Assembly: GCF_947499585.1 (NCBI RefSeq)
Contig: NZ_CANMOO010000002.1
Coordinates: 806,001-870,000 of the forward strand
DNA: 64,000 nucleotides
Direction of reading: 5' to 3'
DNA from: an uncultured Allomuricauda sp.
GTDB taxonomy: Bacteria > Bacteroidota > Bacteroidia > Flavobacteriales > Flavobacteriaceae
Position 1 is the first letter of the stretch. Each line of letters starts with the position of its first letter. Below, in pieces: positions 1 to 8,444 of the stretch. The notes beneath the pieces were generated by a model. The model worked only from the letters and a program-made list of their open reading frames with translations, ran no database searches and was not told the DNA's origin. The position numbers were made by a program, and so were the translations under genes.

Positions 1-293
1 CCAGGCAAAATGGATTTTTTCCCGTTAGGTGAAAAGCCAGCTTTTAAAATGGCGTGGTATGGTGTTTTATCCTTTGAAAAACGAACATCTTTATTAATGC
101 GAAACATAGCCTTTTTGGAATCTGGAAGGATGCGATTGTCCCATTCTGTCAAGTTTGGCAACAAATTATCCAGTAAATCCAAAAAAGGAGCTTTCACCTC
201 ATTTTCATATCGTTTTTTGTTGGCATGAAACCACTCCTTATTATTGTTTCTAGCTAATTCTTTAAAAAAGGCAGTGTATGAAGAAGTAATCAT
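1..293 (-). CDS. DUF2461 family protein, partial (C-terminus beyond window)
   Basis: Reading leftwards from an ATG at 293, the first 97 codons are visible before the window ends. The family signature near the N-terminus is clear: NNNKEWF at residues 16-22, HANKKRYE just after it, and DVRFSKDKTPY at 69-79. These are the hallmarks of the DUF2461 (TIGR02453) family, a widespread family of about 220 residues whose biochemical role is not established. It lies 6 nt downstream of the TfoX-like gene and is probably co-transcribed with it and the YjbR-like gene. Family assignment is firm; no function is inferred. Confidence 0.85.
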   Translation of the reverse strand, partial: MITSSYTAFFKELARNNNKEWFHANKKRYENEVKAPFLDLLDNLLPNLTEWDNRILPDSKKAMFRINKDVRFSKDKTPYHAILKAGFSPNGKKSILP

Positions 294-299
294 GTTTCG

Positions 300-632
300 T
301 TATTTTTTGGAGATTTCAATTGATTTTTTGGCCCAAAGCAAAAGCGTGTCTACATCATCAAAAACCGCATCAGGAATGGAGTAATAAGGCATTTTGCCGT
401 GTTTTCTAGCTCCATTTTTTTCATAGTCCTTTTGATTGGAAATATCCACTTTCAGGTAAGCAGTCCCTTTTGAATGAATAATTCCAAACATCTTACCTGT
501 ATGAAATATACCATGGCCACCAAACATTTTTTTTGCTGAAATGTCACTTATTGAACTCAATTTTTGAACTATCAGCTCTGCAGCCAATACTGAACCTTGC
601 GTAATTTTCGCTCCCTTTACCCCCATCTTCAA
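300..632 (-). CDS. TfoX/Sxy N-terminal-domain-like small protein
   Basis: A 110-residue protein whose core, AKKMFGGHGIF followed by a FGII segment and YLKVD, matches the TfoX N-terminal domain pattern. It lacks the TfoX C-terminal domain, as do many Bacteroidota homologues. TfoX/Sxy regulates competence in gamma-proteobacteria, but a short stand-alone version cannot be assumed to do so. Its ATG at 632 overlaps the stop of the YjbR-like gene by four bases, which indicates translational coupling in a three-gene operon of small proteins. A second in-frame ATG two codons later is also possible. Confidence 0.75.
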   Translation of the reverse strand: MKMGVKGAKITQGSVLAAELIVQKLSSISDISAKKMFGGHGIFHTGKMFGIIHSKGTAYLKVDISNQKDYEKNGARKHGKMPYYSIPDAVFDDVDTLLLWAKKSIEISKK

Positions 633-943
633 TTCGATTTTATCAATTCCAACGCCTTATGTGCAAGCTTCTCCCATTTTTCATGGTATTCAAAATCAAC
701 TTCGTACCAACCTGCTAAAGGTTTTTTGGTTTTAAAAGGGTTGAATTCAGAAAGCTCAAAATCTTGCTCTTCCAAAGGGTAGCCCTTTCCCAATTTGAAT
801 ACCATTTTTTCCTTTTTGGAGAAGAATGCAAATACTTTATTTTTGTAATGGATAGCAGGGGAACTCATCATTTTTCCTTCTGTAACCTCTGGGTGCTTCA
901 AACAAAATAATTCACGGACCTCCTTGAATTTTTCAAACTCCAT
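629..943 (-). CDS. YjbR/MmcQ-like small protein
   Basis: A 104-residue soluble protein, probably first gene of the leftward operon. The stretch around residues 20-52 (TEGKMMSSPAIHYKNKVFAF, then a lysine-rich strand and VFKLG) and the late GWYEVDF resemble the YjbR/MmcQ and TfoX-N superfamily fold, in which a short helix-strand unit ends in a K-[VL]-x-L/V strand. The function of the family is unknown, and the DNA-binding label used in databases rests on fold similarity only. It could instead be described as DUF1801-like. The four-base overlap with the next gene supports joint expression. Confidence 0.6.
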   Translation of the reverse strand: MEFEKFKEVRELFCLKHPEVTEGKMMSSPAIHYKNKVFAFFSKKEKMVFKLGKGYPLEEQDFELSEFNPFKTKKPLAGWYEVDFEYHEKWEKLAHKALELIKSN

Positions 944-1054
944 ATTCCAAAGCTACAAAAGGCATTCAAGCCAAGATAAGGGCGAATAAGACACTTTTAA
1001 GGGTTGATTGTGCCAAGTATAACGACTACATTTATAGCACTAAAATCGTTGATA

Positions 1055-2068
1055 ATGAAACACGTAAGTATTTTGGTGCCCAAGGGGAATGCCATTTTAA
1101 GCAATGTAGTTGGACCATTTAAAGTGCTAATGGCGGTAAATCAGTTTTTAAAACAAACCGGAGCAAGAAGCGATGACTTTTTTGAAACCCATTTAGTAGG
1201 CCTTGAACATGATTATTCATTATATAATGGAATGTTCAGTATTCATTGTGATAGTATGATCACGGATATTGAAAAAACAGATTTGATATTAATTCCCGCC
1301 TTACGACCAGATAAGCTGGCTGAAGATTTGGAGAGCAACCAAGCTTTTGTTCCTTGGATTTTGCACCAACGTAACAAACATAATGCTGAGGTTGCCAGCA
1401 TGTGCATGGGCGCTTTTGTTTTGGCGCAAACCGGGCTGGTTGATAACAAGCAGTGTGCTACGCATTGGGCAGCAATGGAAATGTTCAAAAAAATGTTTCC
1501 GCAAGTAAATCTGGTTTCCAATAAAATTGTGACAGATGAAGATGGAATCTATTCCAGTGGAGGGGCCTTTTCCTTCTTAAACCTAATGCTACATTTGGTG
1601 GAGAAACACTGCGGTCGTGGAGTGGCTATTTACATTTCTAAGTTTTTTGAAATTGATATGGATCGTGTGGACCAAAACCAGTTTGCCATTTTTCAAGGGC
1701 AGAAAGATCATGAGGATATTGCCATTAAAGAAGCCCAAAAATATATTGAAAGCAATGTTGAGCATAAAATATCAGTGGAGCAATTGGCTAAGAAGTATGC
1801 CATTAGTAGTAGAAATTTTGTGCGCAGATTTAAAAAGGCCACCCAAAATACTCCTTTGGAATATATTCAACGAGTAAAAATAGAAGCGGCCAAACGTAGT
1901 CTGGAGTCTACAGAACAAAACGTAAATGAGGTGATGTACCAAGTGGGCTATGCAGATCAAAAGGCGTTTAGGACAGTATTTAAAAAATACGCCGGACTAT
2001 CCCCTGTTGCCTACAAGACAAAATACAATAGAAGCAGGGTTCATTTCGAAAGACCAACAGCTTGGTAG
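1055..2068 (+). CDS. GlxA-type transcriptional regulator (DJ-1/PfpI domain plus AraC HTH)
   Basis: I start this at ATG 1055 (MKHVSILVPKG), which begins exactly at the first strand of the DJ-1 fold; an upstream TTG at 1004 would add an unconvincing leader. Residues 1 to about 190 form a DJ-1/PfpI class I amidotransferase-like domain with the nucleophile-elbow Cys117 in ASMCMGAF. Residues from about 219 to 325 hold two AraC-type helix-turn-helix motifs, including ISVEQLAKKYAISSRNFVRR and the terminal GYADQKAFRTVFKKYAGLSP. Such GlxA-like proteins are cytoplasmic activators whose ligand is generally unknown. It stands alone, divergent from the preceding operon. Confidence 0.9.
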   Translation: MKHVSILVPKGNAILSNVVGPFKVLMAVNQFLKQTGARSDDFFETHLVGLEHDYSLYNGMFSIHCDSMITDIEKTDLILIPALRPDKLAEDLESNQAFVPWILHQRNKHNAEVASMCMGAFVLAQTGLVDNKQCATHWAAMEMFKKMFPQVNLVSNKIVTDEDGIYSSGGAFSFLNLMLHLVEKHCGRGVAIYISKFFEIDMDRVDQNQFAIFQGQKDHEDIAIKEAQKYIESNVEHKISVEQLAKKYAISSRNFVRRFKKATQNTPLEYIQRVKIEAAKRSLESTEQNVNEVMYQVGYADQKAFRTVFKKYAGLSPVAYKTKYNRSRVHFERPTAW

Positions 2069-2182
2069 AGCACAGTTTTTGTTAATGTTTTTACGACTAG
2101 CAAAAATTATTGCATTTTACCGATGAGCCTTATAATAAACTGACCGTTTTTCAGTTAAGGTTAGATACGATTATCAATAATT

Positions 2183-4738
2183 TTGAAGCTTCAACAAACA
2201 CTTTTAATAGCAATCATTTTAGGGGGACTGGTTTTTAACGCCTGCTCCACCAAAAAAGATAAATTCATTAACCGCAATTGGCATGCGCTAAACACCAAGT
2301 ATAATACCCTATACAATGGTAATATTGCTTTTGAGCAAGGGCGCGAAGAATTAAATTCCAGTTACCGAGATGACTATTGGGAAGTACTCCCCGTAGAACG
2401 GTTGGAGGTTACTGAAGAAATTAAATTGGATTCAGAAGACAACAACCCCAACTTTATAATTGCCGAGGAAAAAGCTACAAAAGCCATTCAAAAGCACAGT
2501 ATGGACATTAAGGATGAGGAACGTAATCCCCAGACTGATGAAGCTTTTTTGTTGCTGGGCAAAGCAAGATACTTTGATCAACGTTACATTCCCGCTTTGG
2601 AATCCTTCAATTATATCCTTAGAAAATATGTAGAAAGCGACAAGCTAAATGAGGCTACCATATGGCGCGAAAAAACCAATATGCGTCTGGACAATCCAGA
2701 ATTGGCAATCCAGAATTTAAGAAGGCTCTTTAAGTTTGAAACGTTAAAAGATCAAGAATACGCAGATGCCAATGCAGTATTGGCTCAGTGTTATATTAAT
2801 CTAAAAGCTGCTGACACCGCTATTCAAAAATTAAAAATAGCCCAAGGCTATACCAAAAAGAACCCAGAAAAAGGAAGGTATTTGTTTATAATAGGGCAAC
2901 TGTACAATCAAATGGGGCATAAGGACAGCGCCAATTATGCTTTTGATAAAGTGATTGCGCTTAACAGAAAGTCGCCAAGGGTCTATATGATCAATTCCCA
3001 CTTAAAGAAAATTCAGAATACAGAAATCACAGATTCTAATAGAGAAGCGTTGTTGGAATATTTGACGGATTTGGAAGAGAACAGGGAGAACAGACCTTTT
3101 CTAGACAAGATTTATAGAGAGATAGCGCAGTTTCATATGGCCAACCAATTTGATAGTTTGGGAATAGCATATTACAACAAATCGCTTAAGGCAAATCAAG
3201 GTGAAAGAAAGTTGAGCGCATTGAACTATCAAAGTTTAGCGGATTACAATTTTGATCAGGACGAATACAAGACTGCAGGGGCCTATTATGACAGTACTTT
3301 GACCAACCTTACGGAAAACACAAGGAAATACCGAAGAATAAAAAAGAAGTTGGACAACCTTGAAGATGTCATTAAGTATGAAGACATCGTGCAGTATGCA
3401 GATAGTGTTATTACTGTTTATGATATGCCGGAAGCTGAACGCAAAGCATATTTTGAGGAGTACATTACCGAGCTAAAACGGAAAGATGAAGAGGCCGCCG
3501 AAAAAGAATTGAAAAGGACAACTGCAGGCTTTGCCGCGTTCGCAGAAACCAAAGGGGGTAAGGAGAATAAAGGCAAGTTTTATTTTTACAACATCGCCAG
3601 TTTAGGGTATGGCAAAAATGATTTTAAAACCAGATGGGGTGACCGTATACTTGAAGATGATTGGAGATGGAGCAACAAAAACAGAGCGTTGCCTTCAGAG
3701 GCTACGGGAGAAGATATTTTAGCCAATGGACAACCTGCTGTTGAGGTTACTGACGAGCAAAAATATTCACTGGCCTTTTATTTAGAACAAGTTCCTACGG
3801 AGGTTACGGTAATTGATAGTTTGAAAACCGAAAGAAATTTTGCCAACTATCAATTGGGACTCATATACAAAGAGAAGTTCAAAGATAACCTGCTTGCAGC
3901 TGGCAAATTAGAGCGCGTTTTAGTTTCCAATCCAGAAGAAAGACTGATTTTACCATCAAAATACAATCTGTTCAAAATTTATGAAGAGTCCGGAAGTCCC
4001 TTGGCTTTGAATATGAAACAGGATATCATTATCAACCATCCAGATACACGTTACGCGGAAATCCTACTGAATCCTCAAGCTATTCTTGAAGGAAACACGG
4101 ATAGTCCAGATGCAAGGTATGCATCATTGTATACGCTGTACCAAGAACAAGAATTCCTTCAGGTCATCACAAAATCGCAAGAGTATATCAACAGGTTTAC
4201 AGGGGACCCAATAGTTCCCAAATTTGAAATGTTGAAAGCAAATGCCATAGGTCGCCTTCAAGGTTTTGAATCCTTTAAAGAGGCACTAAATTATGTGGCA
4301 CTAACGTATCCAAATAACCTCGAAGGAAAAAAAGCAGAGCAGATGGTAGCAGATCAATTACCAAAACTGGAGACGAAAGAATTTTCTCCGGAAATAGGTT
4401 CTACCGGAACAGGTAATTGGAAAGTTGTCTTCCCTTTTAAAATAAAGGACAATGAAAAAGCGTTGAAACTTAAGGAAAGGCTAGAAGGGGTCATCAAAGA
4501 TTTAAAATATAGAAATATAATATCTAAGGATATCTATAATTTAGAAGATCAGTTTGTGGTGGTGCATGGTTTCAAATCAAAAGACTTTGCCCTTGGCTAT
4601 GCAGAACTCATAAAAAAGAATAAGGACTACCGTATCAAAGATGAGAATTTTGTAATTTTATCGAACAATTATAAAATCATACAAGTCCATAAAAATTTAG
4701 AGACTTACAAAGAACATATTTTAACCCCAAAACCCTAG
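2183..4738 (+). CDS. sprE: Type IX secretion/gliding TPR lipoprotein SprE/PorW
   Basis: An 851-residue protein starting at TTG 2183, the only start that keeps the complete lipoprotein signal peptide; the lipobox cysteine is Cys21 (VFNACSTKK). The mature N-terminus, with NRNWHALNTKYNTLYNGN, is the recognisable signature of SprE/PorW, a TPR lipoprotein needed for type IX secretion and gliding in Flavobacterium and for PorW function in Porphyromonas. TPR-like helical repeats run from about residue 95 to 380 (for example FLLLGKARYFDQRYIPALESF), and an alpha/beta tail with further TPRs follows. It is periplasmic and inserted in a membrane by lipid. The bactofilin gene follows after 6 nt, then the ATP synthase genes. 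Confidence 0.88.
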   Translation: MKLQQTLLIAIILGGLVFNACSTKKDKFINRNWHALNTKYNTLYNGNIAFEQGREELNSSYRDDYWEVLPVERLEVTEEIKLDSEDNNPNFIIAEEKATKAIQKHSMDIKDEERNPQTDEAFLLLGKARYFDQRYIPALESFNYILRKYVESDKLNEATIWREKTNMRLDNPELAIQNLRRLFKFETLKDQEYADANAVLAQCYINLKAADTAIQKLKIAQGYTKKNPEKGRYLFIIGQLYNQMGHKDSANYAFDKVIALNRKSPRVYMINSHLKKIQNTEITDSNREALLEYLTDLEENRENRPFLDKIYREIAQFHMANQFDSLGIAYYNKSLKANQGERKLSALNYQSLADYNFDQDEYKTAGAYYDSTLTNLTENTRKYRRIKKKLDNLEDVIKYEDIVQYADSVITVYDMPEAERKAYFEEYITELKRKDEEAAEKELKRTTAGFAAFAETKGGKENKGKFYFYNIASLGYGKNDFKTRWGDRILEDDWRWSNKNRALPSEATGEDILANGQPAVEVTDEQKYSLAFYLEQVPTEVTVIDSLKTERNFANYQLGLIYKEKFKDNLLAAGKLERVLVSNPEERLILPSKYNLFKIYEESGSPLALNMKQDIIINHPDTRYAEILLNPQAILEGNTDSPDARYASLYTLYQEQEFLQVITKSQEYINRFTGDPIVPKFEMLKANAIGRLQGFESFKEALNYVALTYPNNLEGKKAEQMVADQLPKLETKEFSPEIGSTGTGNWKVVFPFKIKDNEKALKLKERLEGVIKDLKYRNIISKDIYNLEDQFVVVHGFKSKDFALGYAELIKKNKDYRIKDENFVILSNNYKIIQVHKNLETYKEHILTPKP

Positions 4739-4744
4739 AACATA

Positions 4745-5182
4745 ATGTTTTCTGACAACAAAAAACCTCGCCCTATGACAGAATTTGGAGGACAACCCAA
4801 CAGAATTGAGAAGAACACGAAAATAAAAGGAAACATTACCTCCGAAGCCGATTTCAGAATTGACGGTAAATTGGAAGGTAATGTAAAGACATCCGGTAAG
4901 GTGGTCATTGGTAAAGATGGCTACATTAATGGAAAAGTAGAATGTGTAAATGCAGATATTGAAGGAAAGTTTAATGGCGAACTTTTGGTTAATGACCTAC
5001 TTTCTTTAAAAGCATCTGCTGTTATTGAAGGAACAGTAAATGTTTCCAAACTTTCCGTAGAGCCAGGAGCCACGTTTAATGCTGCCTGTACAATGGGCAA
5101 AGGAGTTGCAACAACAACGGCTGCGGCACCTACCCAAAGACTGCAGTCCACAAAGACCAATGAGCCAGCAAAAGTCTCCTAA
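4745..5182 (+). CDS. Bactofilin (polymer-forming cytoskeletal protein)
   Basis: A 145-residue cytoplasmic protein with a short disordered N-terminus, a central right-handed beta-helix domain (about residues 20-112; repeating strands such as ITSEADFRIDGKLEGNVKTS and VVIGKDGYINGKVECVNADI) and an alanine/threonine-rich tail. This is the standard bactofilin layout and length. Bactofilins polymerise without nucleotide and scaffold envelope proteins. It sits between sprE and atpZ and overlaps atpZ by 23 nt, so translation of the two is probably coupled. A role in positioning secretion or gliding components is an inference from the neighbourhood only. Confidence 0.9.
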   Translation: MFSDNKKPRPMTEFGGQPNRIEKNTKIKGNITSEADFRIDGKLEGNVKTSGKVVIGKDGYINGKVECVNADIEGKFNGELLVNDLLSLKASAVIEGTVNVSKLSVEPGATFNAACTMGKGVATTTAAAPTQRLQSTKTNEPAKVS

Positions 5183-5390
5183 GAAGAAAAACAATTTTAA
5201 GAATGCAGCAATGCTATCGGGCATTGCTTTTGAAATGGGCGCTATCATTTTTTTAGCTGTTAAAGGTGGAAAGTGGTTGGATGCCCACTATCAAAACGAA
5301 AAAAATATTTTCACAGTTATTGCCACTTTATTAGGAGTGGCAATTTCAATTTGGGTAGTTTTGCAGCAGTTGAAACGTATTAAGTATTGA
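5160..5390 (+). CDS. AtpZ/AtpI-type ATP synthase accessory protein
   Basis: The ATG at 5160 gives a 76-residue protein (MSQQKSPKKKNN...) with a lysine-rich cytoplasmic start and two membrane helices, the first containing the small-residue pattern FEMGAIIFLAVKGGKWLD and the second VIATLLGVAISIWVVLQ. This is the AtpZ/AtpI pattern, small proteins at the head of atp operons that assist c-ring assembly or ion entry. The longer reading frame from 5079 only adds out-of-register bactofilin sequence. The stop overlaps the ATG of the next gene (TGATG), so both belong to the same operon. Confidence 0.85.
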   Translation: MSQQKSPKKKNNFKNAAMLSGIAFEMGAIIFLAVKGGKWLDAHYQNEKNIFTVIATLLGVAISIWVVLQQLKRIKY

Positions 5391-5794
5391 TGCCAAAACT
5401 AAATTTACCTGCTCAATTTTTTGCACTTCTAGCACTTTTATTGCTGCTTTCCTTTGGAGTGCACATATGGATTCTTTCTGGTAAAGACCTACCCATTTTC
5501 GATAACCTTATTATTCGTTCTTATGTGGTGAACGCTCTTTTGGCGGCCATCATATTTATGTTATTGTATCGATTTCGGCAAAAATTGAAAAATCAAATAG
5601 GGTTTTTGTTTATGGCAGGGAGCTTTTTAAAATTTATCTTTTTCTTCTTGCTGTTTTATCCAACCTACAAGAGCGATGGCGACATGTCCCGTTTAGAATT
5701 TGCATCCTTTTTTGCTCCCTATTTAATATGCCTTTTTTTGGAGACTTTTTTCACTTCTAAAATGCTTAAAAACCTAGAAGAATCCAGCAAATAG
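5390..5794 (+). CDS. Four-TM protein of the atp cluster (DUF6168-like)
   Basis: A 134-residue hydrophobic protein with four predicted membrane helices (about residues 8-29, 41-61, 70-92 and 100-120) separated by short basic loops (RFRQKLKNQ). The ATG at 5390 overlaps the stop of atpZ by one base, so I prefer it to the adjacent TTG at 5387. In flavobacterial atp operons a protein of this size and topology often lies between atpZ and atpB; I believe it is the family called DUF6168 but cannot confirm that here. By position it may be an AtpI-like assembly factor, which is an inference. Confidence 0.7.
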   Translation: MPKLNLPAQFFALLALLLLLSFGVHIWILSGKDLPIFDNLIIRSYVVNALLAAIIFMLLYRFRQKLKNQIGFLFMAGSFLKFIFFFLLFYPTYKSDGDMSRLEFASFFAPYLICLFLETFFTSKMLKNLEESSK

Positions 5795-5799
5795 TTGAG

Positions 5800-5896
5800 C
5801 GCTCAAAATCCTCAAAAATAAAAGTTTGAAAGCTTTTTTCTTTTTGTAAGAAAGACTTACATTTGCACCGATTTTGAGAGACCGATATTTTGAGCG
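5800..5896 (+). repeat. Inverted repeat pair flanking the atpB promoter
   Basis: CGCTCAAAAT at 5800-5809 is the exact reverse complement of ATTTTGAGCG at 5887-5896. The right arm contains the upstream TTG candidate start of atpB. Extra half copies (CCTCAAAA at 5810-5817 and ATTTTGAG near 5873) lie between. The left arm is also part of a 12-bp palindrome, TTGAGCGCTCAA, at 5795-5806. In read-through transcripts the two arms could pair. Confidence 0.5.
5858..5865 (+). promoter_or_regulatory. Promoter -7 element for atpB
   Basis: TACATTTG fits the flavobacterial -7 consensus TAnnTTTG exactly. A T-rich tract lies about 20 nt upstream, though without a clean TTG at the ideal spacing. Transcription would begin near 5870, about 30 nt before the atpB ATG, giving the ATP synthase genes a promoter separate from sprE. 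Confidence 0.55.
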
Positions 5897-5898
5897 AA

Positions 5899-7029
5899 AT
5901 GCAAAAAAACACTTTGACTAGATTTCTCCTTGTAGTTGCACTATTTTTAGGTCAGTTCACTTTTGCAAGTGATACGGAAAAAGAGGTCGGCGAACACGAC
6001 AAGGACCTTAAAACAGAAATTAAGGAATATATCACCCATCACCTTCAGGACGCACATGATTTTTCTTTGTTTTCATACACCAAAGAAAACGGGGAACATA
6101 AATATGTTGGCTTTTCGTTGCCAGTTATTTTATGGGATGATGGACTAAGGGTTTTTTCATCTTCAAAATTCCACCATGGAGAAACATTGGCTGAGGTAGA
6201 TGGCAACCATTACAAACTTTACCACAGCAAAATTTATAAAACAGATGCAGAAGGTACTATCCATTATGACGAAGAGCATCATGCAACCAATGTAAAACCT
6301 ATAGATTTTTCAATCACCAAGAATGTAGTGATGATTATTATCACGGGATTATTGATGTTGTGGTTGTTTACGAGTTTGGCAAGATCTTATGCAAAGAACA
6401 ATGGAGTGCCAACAGGTGCAGGTCGATTCTTTGAACCTATAGTACTTTACATTAGGGATGATATTGCAAGACCCAATATTGGGGAGAAGCGTTATAAGAA
6501 ATACATGCCTTTCTTATTAACCATATTCTTCTTTATATGGTTCTTGAACATGTTTGGATTAACTCCTCTTGGAATCAACGTAACAGGGAACATTGCCATT
6601 ACAGTTTCTTTGGCAGTCATGACTTTTTTAATTACCAATTTCACCGGAACAAAGGATTATTGGATGCACCAATTTGACCCGCTAGGTAAGTCATTGCCTT
6701 GGTATGGTAAGATTCCTTTATATATTATTTTGGTTCCTATAGAATTATTGGGGTTGATCATTAAGCCATTTTCACTGTTGATTCGTTTGTATGCAAACAT
6801 GCAAGCAGGTCACATTGTATTAATGAGTTTGATTGGTTTAATGTTCATCTTTAAAAGTTGGCTGGGTAGTCCATTATCATTTGGACTTGCTTTTGCCATT
6901 TCATTAATTGAAATATTGGTAGCATTGCTACAAGCATATATTTTCACAATGTTGTCTGCCCTGTATTTTGGATTTGCTTCCGAAGAACATGAGCACGACC
7001 ATGAACATGAGGCAGAAGTTGCCCATTAA
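5899..7029 (+). CDS. atpB: F0F1 ATP synthase subunit a
   Basis: Membrane subunit a of the F0 motor, providing the two proton half-channels. The C-terminal two thirds carry the family core; the essential arginine is R296 in SLLIRLYANMQAGH. As in other Bacteroidota, the protein (376 residues) has a cleavable-looking signal sequence (about residues 1-21, ending FTFAS) and a long periplasmic insert before the first core helix. The C-terminus is a histidine/glutamate-rich tail (EEHEHDHEHEAE), which might bind metal. I chose ATG 5899; TTG 5890 adds only three residues. It is separated from atpE by a REP-like hairpin. Confidence 0.95.
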   Translation: MQKNTLTRFLLVVALFLGQFTFASDTEKEVGEHDKDLKTEIKEYITHHLQDAHDFSLFSYTKENGEHKYVGFSLPVILWDDGLRVFSSSKFHHGETLAEVDGNHYKLYHSKIYKTDAEGTIHYDEEHHATNVKPIDFSITKNVVMIIITGLLMLWLFTSLARSYAKNNGVPTGAGRFFEPIVLYIRDDIARPNIGEKRYKKYMPFLLTIFFFIWFLNMFGLTPLGINVTGNIAITVSLAVMTFLITNFTGTKDYWMHQFDPLGKSLPWYGKIPLYIILVPIELLGLIIKPFSLLIRLYANMQAGHIVLMSLIGLMFIFKSWLGSPLSFGLAFAISLIEILVALLQAYIFTMLSALYFGFASEEHEHDHEHEAEVAH

Positions 7030-7035
7030 ATAAGA

Positions 7036-7088
7036 GTGTCACTTCGAGCTGTCATCCTGAGCTTGTCGAAGGAGTAGTCGAGAAGTGA
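7036..7088. repeat. REP-like palindromic element between atpB and atpE
   Basis: The outer arms CACTTC (7040-7045) and GAAGTG (7082-7087) enclose TCATCCTGAGCTTGTCGAAGGA-type sequence (7052-7073), which matches the short dispersed palindromic element common in intergenic regions of flavobacterial and other genomes. It lies in the only sizeable gap inside the atp operon and would form a hairpin in the mRNA just ahead of atpE. Confidence 0.65.
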
Positions 7089-7123
7089 TTAAAATTGAAT
7101 TTTAATTTTTAAACTAGATAGAT

Positions 7124-7315
7124 ATGGAAATTCCAGTAATGGTAGGTGCAGGTTTAGTAGTTATTGGTGTTGGTATAGGTATTGGTAGAATCGGTGGTTC
7201 TGCAATGGATGCCATAGCACGTCAGCCTGAAGCTTACGGAAAAATCCAAACAGCGATGTTGATTGCAGCAGCGTTGATTGAAGGAATTGGTTTTGCTGCA
7301 TTATTCGCAGTATAA
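7124..7315 (+). CDS. atpE: F0F1 ATP synthase subunit c
   Basis: A 63-residue helical hairpin, slightly shorter than most c subunits. The first helix has a glycine-rich packing motif (GVGIGIGRIGG), the polar loop is ARQPEA (residues 32-37), and the proton-carrying carboxylate is Glu53 in LIEGIGFAAL. Several copies form the rotor ring in the inner membrane. The gene is bracketed by a REP-like hairpin upstream and a 12-bp stem-loop downstream, which could adjust its expression relative to the single-copy subunits. Confidence 0.97.
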   Translation: MEIPVMVGAGLVVIGVGIGIGRIGGSAMDAIARQPEAYGKIQTAMLIAAALIEGIGFAALFAV

Positions 7316-7331
7316 TCAAAAATTCTAAAGT

Positions 7332-7360
7332 AAGAGCTGTAACGGTTGGTTGCAGCTTTT
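7332..7360 (+). promoter_or_regulatory. Stem-loop in the atpE-atpF intergenic region
   Basis: Positions 7332-7343 (AAGAGCTGTAAC) can pair with 7349-7360 (GTTGCAGCTTTT) around a five-base loop, giving 12 consecutive pairs including G-T wobbles. The T tract is short, so it is better read as an mRNA-stabilising or partial-termination hairpin than as a full terminator, since atpF follows at 7396. Confidence 0.6.
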
Positions 7361-7395
7361 GCTTAGTTTAAATTAAAAGTAATAAAGCATAGATT

Positions 7396-7896
7396 ATGGA
7401 AAAGTTATTGGAAGAGTTTTCGTTAGGACTGTTTTTCTGGCAAACTGTGTTGTTTGGACTATTGTTGTTTCTCATGTGGAAGTTTGCATGGAAACCTATC
7501 CTAAACGCTATAAATGATCGTGAAGATGGTATCAAAAATGCACTGGACGCTGCTGAAGATGCCAAAAGAGAAATGCAGAACGTTACTGCGGATAGCGAGA
7601 AGCTTTTAAAAGAAGCAAGAGCCGAAAGAGAGGCCATGCTTAAAGAAGCTCGTGAGATTAAAGATAAAATTGTTGCCGATGCCAAAGACCAAGCTCAGGT
7701 AGAAGGTGATAAAATGGTGAAACAAGCACAAGCAACTATTGAGAGTGAAAAGAATGCTGCCGTTGCAGAGATAAAAACACAAGTAGCCAATCTTTCAGTA
7801 GACATTGCAGAAAAAATCATCAAAGGAGAATTGTCCGACAAGAAGAAGCAATTGAAGTTGGTAGATGATATGTTGGGCGATATCAAATTGAACTAA
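7396..7896 (+). CDS. atpF: F0F1 ATP synthase subunit b
   Basis: A 166-residue peripheral-stalk subunit. One N-terminal membrane helix (about residues 12-31, FFWQTVLFGLLLFLMWKFAW) is followed by the conserved KPILNAINDRE segment and a long charged coiled coil to the C-terminus, which contacts delta and alpha. Length and architecture are normal for the family. It is followed by atpH after 6 nt. Confidence 0.95.
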   Translation: MEKLLEEFSLGLFFWQTVLFGLLLFLMWKFAWKPILNAINDREDGIKNALDAAEDAKREMQNVTADSEKLLKEARAEREAMLKEAREIKDKIVADAKDQAQVEGDKMVKQAQATIESEKNAAVAEIKTQVANLSVDIAEKIIKGELSDKKKQLKLVDDMLGDIKLN

Positions 7897-7902
7897 GAAA
7901 GC

Positions 7903-8442
7903 ATGAACGAGAGCAGAGCAGCCATACGCTACGCAAAAGCAACCTTAGATTTCGCTATCGAAAAGAAAGCGGCAGACGCCGTTGAGAAGGATATGCGAGA
8001 AATAGCAGCTGTAATCGTAGAAAATTTAGAGCTTCAAAATCTTTTGGAGAACCCAGTGGTTAAAGGTGAGGTAAAAAAGAATTCGTTACACGAAATTTTC
8101 AAGGGTTCACAAGAAATTACCAAAGGGCTTATTAGCACTTTAACAGACAATAAGAGAATAACATTGCTGCAAGAAGTAGCGCTGAAATACATTATTCTCC
8201 ATGAGCAATTAAAAGGAGAAGATATTGCCTATGTTACCACAGCAGTTCCTTTAACCGGAGAGCTTGAAAAGAAAATATTGGCTGAAGTTGCTAAGATGAC
8301 CACAAATGAGGTCACGATAGAAAACAAGATTGACGAAAGCATTATAGGAGGATTTGTGTTACGTGTTGGAGATTTACAATATGACGCCAGCGTAACAAAC
8401 AAATTGAACGGATTAAAAAGAGAATTTACAAATAGTCTATAA
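7903..8442 (+). CDS. atpH: F0F1 ATP synthase subunit delta
   Basis: A 179-residue OSCP/delta subunit that links the peripheral stalk to the top of F1. The N-terminal six-helix domain begins with the typical [13 protein letters not shown], and the C-terminus has the family signature [21 protein letters not shown] followed by LNGLKREF. The length is standard. The gene ends two bases before the atpA start codon, in the middle of the operon. Confidence 0.95.
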   Translation: MNESRAAIRYAKATLDFAIEKKAADAVEKDMREIAAVIVENLELQNLLENPVVKGEVKKNSLHEIFKGSQEITKGLISTLTDNKRITLLQEVALKYIILHEQLKGEDIAYVTTAVPLTGELEKKILAEVAKMTTNEVTIENKIDESIIGGFVLRVGDLQYDASVTNKLNGLKREFTNSL

Positions 8443-8444
8443 AA

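Noticed and set aside
1004-1054. TTG start extending the GlxA-type regulator
   Set aside because: The DJ-1 domain begins at ATG 1055; the extra 17 residues have no expected structure.
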